DNA of 64,000 nucleotides, taken from the NCBI GenBank assembly GCA_019113845.1, contig DXGQ01000010.1, forward strand, positions 62,001-126,000. The letters are read 5' to 3'. Each line of letters opens with the position of its first letter. The first letter of the stretch is position 1. The notes under the pieces are model-generated. The model saw only the letters and a list, made by a program, of their open reading frames with translations. It did not search any database and was not told the DNA's origin. A program made the position numbers and the translations under genes. This document shows, piece after piece, positions 1 to 7,368 of this stretch. This DNA comes from Candidatus Anaerobutyricum avicola (GTDB taxonomy: Bacteria; Bacillota; Clostridia; Lachnospirales; Lachnospiraceae).

Positions 1-1
1 G

Positions 2-385
2 GAGTTGTCCGTTCTGGAAGAGATACTCCCTTACATGGACGCCATGAACATTGACCTGAAAGGATTCAGCGAAGACTATTATCAAAAATTGGGCGGAAAC
101 CTGGGTACGGTGAAACGTTTTATCGAGCGGACGGCCGGCAGGGACGCAAACTGCCACATCGAACTGACTACTCTCATCGTACCGGGCGAGAACGATTCCG
201 AAGAGGAGATGGAACAGGAAGCGCGGTGGATTGCCGACATGAATCCCGATATTCCTCTCCATGTGACCCGCTTCTTTCCGCGATACAAGATGACGGACCG
301 GTCAGCGATGGATGTGGAGAAAATATACCGGCTGAAAGCAGTAGCCGGGAAATATTTAAAGTGGGTGTATGCGGGGAATTGTTGA
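2..385 (+). CDS. AmmeMemoRadiSam radical SAM protein, C-terminal part (5' truncated by window)
   Basis: The reading frame is open from base 2, so the gene starts outside the window and only the last ~128 residues are seen. The segment NIDLKGFSEDYYQKLGG, followed by IELTTLIVPGENDSEEEM and a HVTRFFPRYKM stretch, is typical of the C-terminal half of the AmrS/PflA-like radical SAM proteins of the AmmeMemoRadiSam system. These pair with AMMECR1 and Memo proteins. The cysteine cluster would lie upstream and is not visible. No partner AMMECR1 or Memo gene lies downstream, so it would have to be fused or upstream. The TTG at base 5 is not the true start. The family call rests on memory of these motifs. 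Confidence 0.8.
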   Translation, partial: ELSVLEEILPYMDAMNIDLKGFSEDYYQKLGGNLGTVKRFIERTAGRDANCHIELTTLIVPGENDSEEEMEQEARWIADMNPDIPLHVTRFFPRYKMTDRSAMDVEKIYRLKAVAGKYLKWVYAGNC

Positions 386-513
386 GGGGAGGAAAATATT
401 TTAACAAGATTTTGTATCACAGCAGTAAATGGATTGTTGAATCGCCGGAAATCAGCGCGTGCTTTAGTGACGCTGTTATTTGTGAAAAGAAAGTGAAACA
501 AAGGGAGGTTCAT

Positions 514-1653
514 ATGTCATCAAAGAATAACTGGCAAATGGATTTGAGCGAATATATTCGACAGGGGGAACCTTCACAAAAGGAAAAAAGTGAAGCATGG
601 ATGACGGCCATTGGTCTTCAGGATGTGGATGGGTTACAGACGTCGCCTTATTTATTGGATACTGCGAAAAATCATATCGAAGGTAAAATATCGATTGATG
701 AAGCAGAACAAAGACTTTTCAGTTATTATGAGGAGCGGAAGGAACGAAATCAGGTAGAAGAAAAAACCCGGGAGGCGGATATTGTTTCATCCAGAATCAC
801 CAAATTGCTTGGAGAGAGATCATTTAATTTTTCCAGTGTGGAATGGATAGGTATTCACAGGAGATTATTTGAGGGGATTTTCAAGGAGGCAGGAAAGATT
901 CGTGATTACAATATTTCCAAACGGGAATGGGTTTTAAAAGGGGAATCGGTGGTATATTCTTCTTATACAAATATCCGGGAGACGATGGAATATGATTTTA
1001 GTACGGAAAAGGAATTCTCTTATGGCGGGCTTTCCATGGAAAATATTATACGTCACTTGTCTAAATTTACCTGTGATATTTGGCAGATCCATCCTTTTTG
1101 TGAGGGAAATACGCGGGCAACAGCGGTATTTATAATTAAGTATTTGAATACTCTGGGTTTTCAGATTAATAATGATATGTTTGAAAGACATTCCTGGTAT
1201 TTCAGAAATGCACTGGTAAGAGCGAATTACAGTAATCTGCGGAAGGGAATTTATGCTACAACAAAGTATTTGGAGTTGTTTTTCAGTAATTTACTTTTGG
1301 GAACAAATTTTGAATTAAAGAACAGATATTTGCATTTGGATTATGTTCCGGACGAGGATTATACTGTTGAAGGTCAAACCGCCAAAAAGGAATTTTCAAA
1401 CCGCCAAAATGGCGGTTTAAATGGCGGTTTGGATGATGCTTTAGAACTTACATCAGATGAAAAGATGATTTTAGGTTTTATTGAAGACAATCCTGATGTC
1501 ACACAAAAAATACTTTCCGAGAGAACAGGAAAATCAATACGGACCATTCAAAGGATTATAAGCAGATTAAAAAAGAAAAATATTTTGCATCGTGTCAATG
1601 GGAGATGCCATGGCAAATGGATGATAACCAGGGAGAGAGGACAAAAACAATGA
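514..1653 (+). CDS. Fic family protein with VbhA-like N-terminus and C-terminal winged helix
   Basis: This is a 379-residue Fic-domain protein, predicted to transfer AMP or another phospho-group to a target protein. The Fic motif HPFCEGNTRAT (residues 193-203) has the catalytic His and the Gly-Asn-x-Arg anion-binding end intact. Residues 41-75 (SPYLLDTAKNHIEG) resemble the inhibitory helix of VbhA-type antitoxins, although Lys stands where the S/T of [ST]xxxE[GN] is expected. Residues ~325-360 form a helix-turn-helix. A Gly-Leu linker (NGGLNGGL) precedes it and is encoded by repeats. The ATG at 514 follows GGGAGG by 7 bases; the frame is open further upstream but has no better site. The stop overlaps the start of the next gene by 4 bases (ATGA), so the two are translationally coupled. 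The target is unknown. Confidence 0.88.
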   Translation: MSSKNNWQMDLSEYIRQGEPSQKEKSEAWMTAIGLQDVDGLQTSPYLLDTAKNHIEGKISIDEAEQRLFSYYEERKERNQVEEKTREADIVSSRITKLLGERSFNFSSVEWIGIHRRLFEGIFKEAGKIRDYNISKREWVLKGESVVYSSYTNIRETMEYDFSTEKEFSYGGLSMENIIRHLSKFTCDIWQIHPFCEGNTRATAVFIIKYLNTLGFQINNDMFERHSWYFRNALVRANYSNLRKGIYATTKYLELFFSNLLLGTNFELKNRYLHLDYVPDEDYTVEGQTAKKEFSNRQNGGLNGGLDDALELTSDEKMILGFIEDNPDVTQKILSERTGKSIRTIQRIISRLKKKNILHRVNGRCHGKWMITRERGQKQ

Positions 1654-2483
1654 TAGTTGGAGTGTTAGTAATTATCGCAGCAGCTGTAGTTCTATTTTTG
1701 TACTGTGTGAAACCAAACACCACAAGACGGCAGGAGATGGCTGTGTTTGAGAAGCAGTATATTGCCCATAGAGGATTGTTTGATAATAAAAAAGGCATAC
1801 CGGAAAATTCAATTCCGGCGTTTCGGTGGGCGGTGGAGAATGGATATGGCATTGAACTTGACGTGCAGCTGACAGCAGATCATCAGATGGTCGTATTCCA
1901 TGATGAGTCGCTGAAACGGATGTGCGGAGTGGATCATATTTTACATAAATGTACATTGGCTCAGTTACAGCATTTCACATTGGGGGAGACCGCAGAGCGA
2001 ATTCCTCTTTTTGAAGATGTGTTGAAAGTTATTGGCGGCAAAGTGCCATTGATCGTCGAAGTAAAGGCAGAAGGGGACTGGAAGGCGACTACGAAGAAGA
2101 TGGCAGAGATCATGGATGGCTATGATGGCGTGTATTGTATGGAGTCTTTTCATCCATTGGCTGTGGAATGGTTCCGGAAGAATCGTCCGTATGTGATTCG
2201 CGGACAGTTAAGTACCAATTATTTCAGAGATGAGCCAGGGCGGAGATGGACAGAGAAGTTTGTTCTGACCAACTTATTATTAAACTTTAAGGCAAGACCG
2301 GATTTTATCGCGTACAACCATATTTGGAGCAGAAGCCCTGGGTATGCGCTTTGCAGAAAACTTTTTGATGTGGAAAATGTTGCCTGGACCATCAGAAATC
2401 AGGATGAACTGAAACGGGCAAAGAAAATTTTTCAGGTCATCATTTTTGACAGTTTTATACCAGATGGAGATAAATGCGAATGA
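1650..2483 (+). CDS. Glycerophosphodiester phosphodiesterase, membrane anchored
   Basis: This 277-residue protein of the GDPD family hydrolyses glycerophosphodiesters to glycerol-3-phosphate and an alcohol. One N-terminal membrane helix (residues 1-20) is followed by a TIM-barrel domain. Visible catalytic residues are the HRG motif (H40-R41), E69 and D71 in GIELDVQ, and H84 in VVFHDESL. The pattern PENSIPAF is typical of the family. The gene begins inside the Fic stop codon, so it is probably translated by re-initiation. A metallophosphoesterase follows after 33 bases and the three genes look like one transcript. Length is close to that of related Firmicutes proteins. Confidence 0.9.
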   Translation: MIVGVLVIIAAAVVLFLYCVKPNTTRRQEMAVFEKQYIAHRGLFDNKKGIPENSIPAFRWAVENGYGIELDVQLTADHQMVVFHDESLKRMCGVDHILHKCTLAQLQHFTLGETAERIPLFEDVLKVIGGKVPLIVEVKAEGDWKATTKKMAEIMDGYDGVYCMESFHPLAVEWFRKNRPYVIRGQLSTNYFRDEPGRRWTEKFVLTNLLLNFKARPDFIAYNHIWSRSPGYALCRKLFDVENVAWTIRNQDELKRAKKIFQVIIFDSFIPDGDKCE

Positions 2484-2516
2484 AAACAGATACCAAACAG
2501 AAAGAAGGTGGCTTTT

Positions 2517-3254
2517 ATGTCTCTTTATGCTCTGGGCGATCTGCATCTGAGCTTTCAGGCAGATAAATCTATGGACAAGTTTGGAAGAGTCTGGAAGAAC
2601 CATGAGAGAAAGATAGAGAAGTATGTAAATAAAATCATAAAGCCGGAGGATACGCTTGTTCTCACCGGCGATCATTCCTGGGGGAGAAAGCTGGCAGAGT
2701 GCGAGGAAGATCTGGCGTTCATTGAGCGGCTGCCGGGACGTAAAGTTCTGCTTCGCGGCAATCATGATATGTTCTGGAGCGCCAACAAGACCGGCCGGCT
2801 GAATGAACTGTTTGCCGGAAAGTTATTTTTTCTCCAGAATAACTTTATCCCTTACAAAGACTATGCGCTGGTCGGGACAAAAGGATATACGTTCGAGGGG
2901 CCTTTTTATCTCAATCGCCGGGGGCAGATCGTGGGCTGGGACGAAGAGAAGGAACAACACGCGCAGAAACTGGTACACCGGGAAACGGACCGCCTCCGGG
3001 AGTCTTTCCGGCAGGCGAAAGATGCCGGATACCAAAAGTTTGTCATGTTTTTACATTACCCGCCCACCAATATCCTGGAGAAAAGCTCTCCATTTACGGA
3101 TATGGCGGAAGAGTATGGCGTGGAGACAGTGGTATACTCTCACTGCCACGGCGAGAGCCGCTTCGGAGACAGTATCCGGGGCGAGTACCGTGGCGTAAAC
3201 TACATGCTCGTGTCGGGAGATTATCTGAATTTCTGCCCGGCAAAGGTGCTGTGA
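2517..3254 (+). CDS. Metallophosphoesterase (calcineurin-like)
   Basis: This 245-residue cytosolic metallophosphoesterase has the expected metal-binding blocks in order: GDLHLS near residue 7, GDHSWG, the signature RGNHDMFW, and a late YSHCHGESR block in place of the usual GHSH/GHTH. ATG 2517 is preferred over the GTG at 2508 because AAAGAAGG lies 8 bases upstream of it and the motif GDLH follows directly. The family hydrolyses phosphomonoesters or diesters; the substrate cannot be told. It lies 33 bases after the glycerophosphodiesterase and ends 15 bases before the convergent MATE gene. Confidence 0.85.
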   Translation: MSLYALGDLHLSFQADKSMDKFGRVWKNHERKIEKYVNKIIKPEDTLVLTGDHSWGRKLAECEEDLAFIERLPGRKVLLRGNHDMFWSANKTGRLNELFAGKLFFLQNNFIPYKDYALVGTKGYTFEGPFYLNRRGQIVGWDEEKEQHAQKLVHRETDRLRESFRQAKDAGYQKFVMFLHYPPTNILEKSSPFTDMAEEYGVETVVYSHCHGESRFGDSIRGEYRGVNYMLVSGDYLNFCPAKVL

Positions 3255-3269
3255 AAGATATATTTTAGT

Positions 3270-4625
3270 CTAAGTTTCAGTGTGCGTGATATTTTTTACC
3301 CAGCGGTACCGGCGGTAATACCAGATTTCCACCGGCATTTTTGTAAATTCGTCCAGGTTCAGAAGAAAATAGACAACCGGGACGGGCAGGTTCAGGACAA
3401 AAGCTGCGATACATCCGACAGGTACAATGATCGCCCACATATTGATGGTATCGCAGAGCAGACCAAACCGGGTGTCACCACCGGCGCTGAACACGCCGCC
3501 GATGACGGTGGCACTGAACGATTTACCAATCATATAGTAGGAGCAGACGAACAACATAAATCGAAGATAGTCCTGCGCCTGTGGGCTTAACGTGCCGGCA
3601 AATCCCTGGATCAGCGGGATGCAGGCGAACAGAACGAGGCAGGAGGCGGCTCCGGCGACAAGAGAGATGATACATAATTTATTTCCGGTCTTTTTCGCGT
3701 GAGCCAGATTGCCCTGTCCCAGTTCATTTCCGATGATGATTCCGGAACCGGTGCCGATTCCCAGGCAGAGACAGGCGGCCAGATTTTTGGCGATCTGCGC
3801 GATGGAGTTGGCTGCCACCGCATCGGTTCCCAGATGTCCCATAATGACGGAAGTCATGGTAAATCCACATCCCCAGATCACCTGATTGGCAAGAGATGGC
3901 CAGGTATAATGTATGTAATCCTTCTGCAGCCAGGAGAGGGGATGCAGAAGATGTTTTATGTGGATCCGCACTTCCGACTGTCTTACATTTTCATATAAAA
4001 TCAATGCCAGTTCCACGCCACGGGAGATGGTGGTGGCGATGGCAGCTCCGGCGATTCCCAGTTTCGGGAAGCCGAGCAGTCCGAAAATCAGCAGCGCATT
4101 TATGATAATATTAAGAATGACTGCTGAAGAACTGTAAAGAGTGCTGCGAAGGGCACGATTTGTATTTTTCATGATACACAGATACATCTGCGAGATTCCC
4201 ATAAAGAAATAAGAAAAAGAGACAATTCTCAAATAAGACGCTCCCAGACGGATCAGTTCTTCGTCATTGGTAAAAATCCGCATTAAAAGTTCCGGCGCGC
4301 ACAGCGCGGCCAACGTGAACAGGAAAGAAACCAGTATGGAAAAGCGCAGAACAATCCCGAGAATCTCTTCCAGACGGTGTTTCTCCCCCTTGCCCCAGTA
4401 CTGGGCAGCAAGAACGGATTCCCCGATGGAAAAGGCGCCCAGAAACAAGCTTAATACAAACTGTACCTGTCCTGCCAGCGACACTGCCGACAGAGAGCTC
4501 TGATTTAAGAAACCGAGCATCAGCGCGTCGGAGGCGCTGACCAGCGAAGCCATGAGGTTTTGCAGCGCCATGGGAAGAACAAGCACCAGCAGTTTTTTCA
4601 ACAGAGTTTTATTTTCCGGATTCAT
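3270..4625 (-). CDS. MATE family efflux transporter
   Basis: This 451-residue integral membrane protein has about 12 hydrophobic segments. The N-terminal KKLLVLVLPMALQNLM and the LMLGFLNQSSLSAVSLAG stretch are typical of MATE/NorM-type Na+ or H+ antiporters that export drugs or metabolites. The two halves show the usual internal pseudo-repeat. The start at 4625 has AAAGGAG 7 bases upstream. It is convergent with the metallophosphoesterase on its left and divergent from a second one on its right. No regulator adjoins it and the substrate is unknown. Confidence 0.92.
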   Translation of the reverse strand: MNPENKTLLKKLLVLVLPMALQNLMASLVSASDALMLGFLNQSSLSAVSLAGQVQFVLSLFLGAFSIGESVLAAQYWGKGEKHRLEEILGIVLRFSILVSFLFTLAALCAPELLMRIFTNDEELIRLGASYLRIVSFSYFFMGISQMYLCIMKNTNRALRSTLYSSSAVILNIIINALLIFGLLGFPKLGIAGAAIATTISRGVELALILYENVRQSEVRIHIKHLLHPLSWLQKDYIHYTWPSLANQVIWGCGFTMTSVIMGHLGTDAVAANSIAQIAKNLAACLCLGIGTGSGIIIGNELGQGNLAHAKKTGNKLCIISLVAGAASCLVLFACIPLIQGFAGTLSPQAQDYLRFMLFVCSYYMIGKSFSATVIGGVFSAGGDTRFGLLCDTINMWAIIVPVGCIAAFVLNLPVPVVYFLLNLDEFTKMPVEIWYYRRYRWVKNITHTET

Positions 4626-4784
4626 AATGAAAGCTCCTTTAATTTTTCTCGATGCTATTCTATACTATTTTGCCCGTCAGGACAAGAAGTGAATTCATCG
4701 TCAGCTTGGTTTTTCCGTCTGTTAATGGTAAAATATTTATACTTAGGAAGCATTAATTTCCCAGCACGGGGAGGAGGAGGGTAT

Positions 4785-5546
4785 ATGATTTACGTCACCG
4801 GTGATACTCATGGAGACTTTCGCCGATTTTCCACGGACATTTTTCCAGAACAAAAAGAAATGACGAAAGAGGATTTTGTTATCATCTGCGGAGATTTCGG
4901 CGGTATCTGGTGCCAGGAAGATAACAGAAAAGCAATGAAAAATGAAAACTATTGGTTGGACTGGCTGGATCAAAAACCTTTTACCACGCTTTTTGTCTGC
5001 GGAAATCACGAGAATTTTGACCGACTGTCCACATTTCCTGTCGAAAACCGCTACGGTGGAAATGTACATGTGATTCGCCCGTCCATCCTTCATCTGATGC
5101 GCGGGGAGACCTTCCGCATTGACGGAAGTTCCGTCTTTGCCTTCGGCGGAGCCTCTTCCCATGACATTTCCGATGGAATCCTTCAAAAAGAAAACTGGAA
5201 AGAAGAAGCCAAAAAACTGGACCGGCGCGGAAAATACATGTATCGGATCGACGGTCTCAGCTGGTGGAAAGAAGAACTTCCATCAGATAAAGAAATGCAA
5301 AACGGTCTGTCTAACCTGGCAAAAACCGGAAACCGTGTCGATTATATCATCACCCATTCACCGCCGGCTTCCATTATCGCCCTACTGGGTTTCGGCGCAT
5401 ACAACCAGGACATCCTGACAGAATATCTGGAAGACATACGATGTACCATCGACTATAACTACTGGTTTATGGGGCATATGCATATGAACAAAAGATTCAC
5501 AAAACAAGATTTTCTGCTGTATGAGCAGATAGTACGGGTGGTGTGA
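4785..5546 (+). CDS. Metallophosphoesterase (calcineurin-like)
   Basis: A 253-residue metallophosphoesterase with a full motif set: GDTHGDF (residues 6-12), ICGDFGG, CGNHENFD, THSPP and a final GHMHMN. The ATG at 4785 follows a strong GGAGGAGGG site and opens directly on the first beta strand (MIYVTGDTHG), so the upstream open frame is not used. It is unrelated in detail to the phosphoesterase at 2517; this one is of the type with an Asp-Thr-His-Gly opening. It stands alone between the divergent MATE gene and an arginase-like gene 57 bases downstream, which has its own strong ribosome binding site. Confidence 0.86.
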   Translation: MIYVTGDTHGDFRRFSTDIFPEQKEMTKEDFVIICGDFGGIWCQEDNRKAMKNENYWLDWLDQKPFTTLFVCGNHENFDRLSTFPVENRYGGNVHVIRPSILHLMRGETFRIDGSSVFAFGGASSHDISDGILQKENWKEEAKKLDRRGKYMYRIDGLSWWKEELPSDKEMQNGLSNLAKTGNRVDYIITHSPPASIIALLGFGAYNQDILTEYLEDIRCTIDYNYWFMGHMHMNKRFTKQDFLLYEQIVRVV

Positions 5547-5603
5547 AGAAAAGAAGGCGGGCAAAAATGCGAAAAGATAATTAATAGTTAAGGAGGTCTA
5601 AGC

Positions 5604-6455
5604 GTGAAAACAATAAGATTATTATATCCAGATTATGTGAGTGGAGGTTTGGATGCGTATTATTTTGGCGCAGGTCTTATGGCACATATTCTGCCGGAAA
5701 ATGAAAAACAGCCATTGATTCGGGTTAATATTCTTCCTCCAACAGGGAAAGAAAAAACGGTAACAGATGGAATTTATGGAAAAGAAGAGGTTGTCAGCGG
5801 AATTCAGGATGCTATGCATAAAATCGAATTAGAAAATCCTGATAGAATCATTACTATTGGAGGCAACTGTATGGTGTCCCAGGCTCCATTTGACTATCTG
5901 CATGGAAAGTATAAGGGGGTCGGTATTATCTGGATTGATGCACATCCGGATGTATCAACCATAGCGGATGGCTATCCAAATGCTCATGCTATGGTTTTAG
6001 GGAATTTGCTGGGTTATGGAGACGCATCGCTGTCCGGATTGATGAAGTATCCAAAATTCAAACCAGACGAAATATTGTATGTAGGATTGCAGGAATTGCA
6101 TGATTATCAGAAAAAGTTTTTAGATGGTATGAATGTAAATTATAAAGTTCAGACAGGGGAATTTGTTTCAGATGAGGATATCCGGGCATTTGCTAAAAGA
6201 TTTGAACATGTTGTGGTTCACTTTGATATAGATGTATTGGATGAGAGATTCTTCCATTCTACATATTTTGCAAATCCAGAGTTAACCGGAGATGGTTCGG
6301 GCGGTGGAAAAATGACTACAGAAAAACTTTCAGAAATTCTTCACCTTATTCAGAGGTGTTCGGATATCGTAGGTTTTACCATTGCGGAGTATCTTCCATT
6401 TGACGAATATCGTTTGCATAAATTATTTTCAGAAATTAAAATCTTCACAGATTGA
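5604..6455 (+). CDS. Arginase-family protein (ureohydrolase fold)
   Basis: This 283-residue protein of the arginase/agmatinase/formiminoglutamase superfamily begins at GTG 5604 with AGGAGG 7 bases upstream. Metal ligands expected from the family are visible at IWIDAHPDVS (Asp, His, Asp) and HFDIDVLDE (Asp, Asp). The sixth ligand block, normally GGDHS, reads GGNCMVS, so the first His is replaced by Cys. That substitution and the short YLPFD C-terminus argue against a true arginase; a metal-dependent amidinohydrolase of unknown substrate is the safest call. An intrinsic terminator follows. Confidence 0.8.
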   Translation: MKTIRLLYPDYVSGGLDAYYFGAGLMAHILPENEKQPLIRVNILPPTGKEKTVTDGIYGKEEVVSGIQDAMHKIELENPDRIITIGGNCMVSQAPFDYLHGKYKGVGIIWIDAHPDVSTIADGYPNAHAMVLGNLLGYGDASLSGLMKYPKFKPDEILYVGLQELHDYQKKFLDGMNVNYKVQTGEFVSDEDIRAFAKRFEHVVVHFDIDVLDERFFHSTYFANPELTGDGSGGGKMTTEKLSEILHLIQRCSDIVGFTIAEYLPFDEYRLHKLFSEIKIFTD

Positions 6456-6511
6456 TCATTTTCGTATTGTTGAAATGTAGGGAATAGAAATTTAGAATAA
6501 TTCATTAAAAG

Positions 6512-6542
6512 AGCATCAGTCAGGAATGATTGGTGCTTTTTC
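6512..6542 (+). terminator. Intrinsic terminator after arginase-family gene
   Basis: An 11-bp stem (AGCATCAGTCA / TGATTGGTGCT, two G-T pairs) with a GGAA tetraloop is followed by TTTTT. It lies 57 bases after the stop codon and ends the preceding transcript. Confidence 0.8.
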
Positions 6543-6704
6543 CTTGCCCGGACATTGTCGCTGTCGTCCCATGTTCCGTCGGAGTACGCAGACCGTCTTG
6601 ACGAGAACGGCGAGTGTATCCGGCCTCCGTCCGCGGACTGGAAAAGCCACAAGGAGGATACCGTGGACCGGAACGACCAGGAGAATCTTGCAGATCTTTT
6701 GTGA
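6543..6704 (+). pseudogene. Orphan coding-like scrap in the 6.46-6.88 kb gap
   Basis: Between the terminator and the next gene one frame reads 53 codons to a TGA, with hydrophilic, protein-like composition (for example HVPSEYADRLDENGECIRPP). There is no start codon or ribosome binding site, and GC is higher than in the surrounding intergenic DNA. It looks like the C-terminal remnant of a lost gene. I do not recognise the family. The remainder of the gap (6705-6883) is AT-rich and presumably carries the promoter of the phosphatase gene. Confidence 0.35.
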
Positions 6705-6883
6705 GCGTTTAGATTCTGTTTAGATTTCCATGGCATATTGATTTAAAAGGAAGCGGTGAATTTTTATTTTATCACTTTCGGCAGAAAAACTATACCAATG
6801 TATGCAAAGTTGTGCTACACTTATTTTCGCGTAACTACAAATTAAAAAAACATATAGTAAGAGAAAGCGGGAATATATAAGAT

Positions 6884-7342
6884 ATGATAAAAGTATTAGC
6901 AATCTGTCATGGCAATATCTGCCGCTCACCGATGTGTGAGTTCATTTTAAAAGATATGATCAGGAAAAAAGGACGGGAAGATGAGTTTTACATCGAGTCC
7001 TGCGCCACCAGCACGGAGGAGATCGGTCGGTCGCTGCACCCGGGCGCAAAGAGAAAGCTTGACGAGATGGGGATTCCCAATGAGCGCCGCCGGGCAAGGC
7101 AGCTTACCAGGCAGGATTATGACAGGTTTGATTATCTGCTCTGTATGGATGAGTGGAATATGCGAAACATCATGCGTATTATCAAAAAAGATCCGGAGAA
7201 CAAGGTACACATGCTGTTCGAGTATGCCGGGGAGCGCAGAGAGATCGCGGACCCGTGGTACACCGGTAATTTTGATGAGACGTACGACGACCTGATCAAA
7301 GGATGCACGGCATTTCTTGAATATCTGGATGCAGAATTATAA
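6884..7342 (+). CDS. Low-molecular-weight protein-tyrosine phosphatase
   Basis: This 152-residue LMW-PTP has the P-loop CHGNICRS (C8 nucleophile, R14), the CX5R signature followed by Ser. The general-acid loop DPWYTGNFDETYDD lies near the C-terminus. It dephosphorylates phosphotyrosine or, in bacteria, often regulators of polysaccharide export. The length matches the family. No tyrosine kinase or capsule gene is nearby. The Shine-Dalgarno (AAGCGGGAA) is weak and about 11 bases away. It is followed after 26 bases by the ABC transporter gene and may be co-transcribed with it. Confidence 0.93.
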   Translation: MIKVLAICHGNICRSPMCEFILKDMIRKKGREDEFYIESCATSTEEIGRSLHPGAKRKLDEMGIPNERRRARQLTRQDYDRFDYLLCMDEWNMRNIMRIIKKDPENKVHMLFEYAGERREIADPWYTGNFDETYDDLIKGCTAFLEYLDAEL

Positions 7343-7368
7343 GGACAGAAAGAAGGGAATAGATCAGA

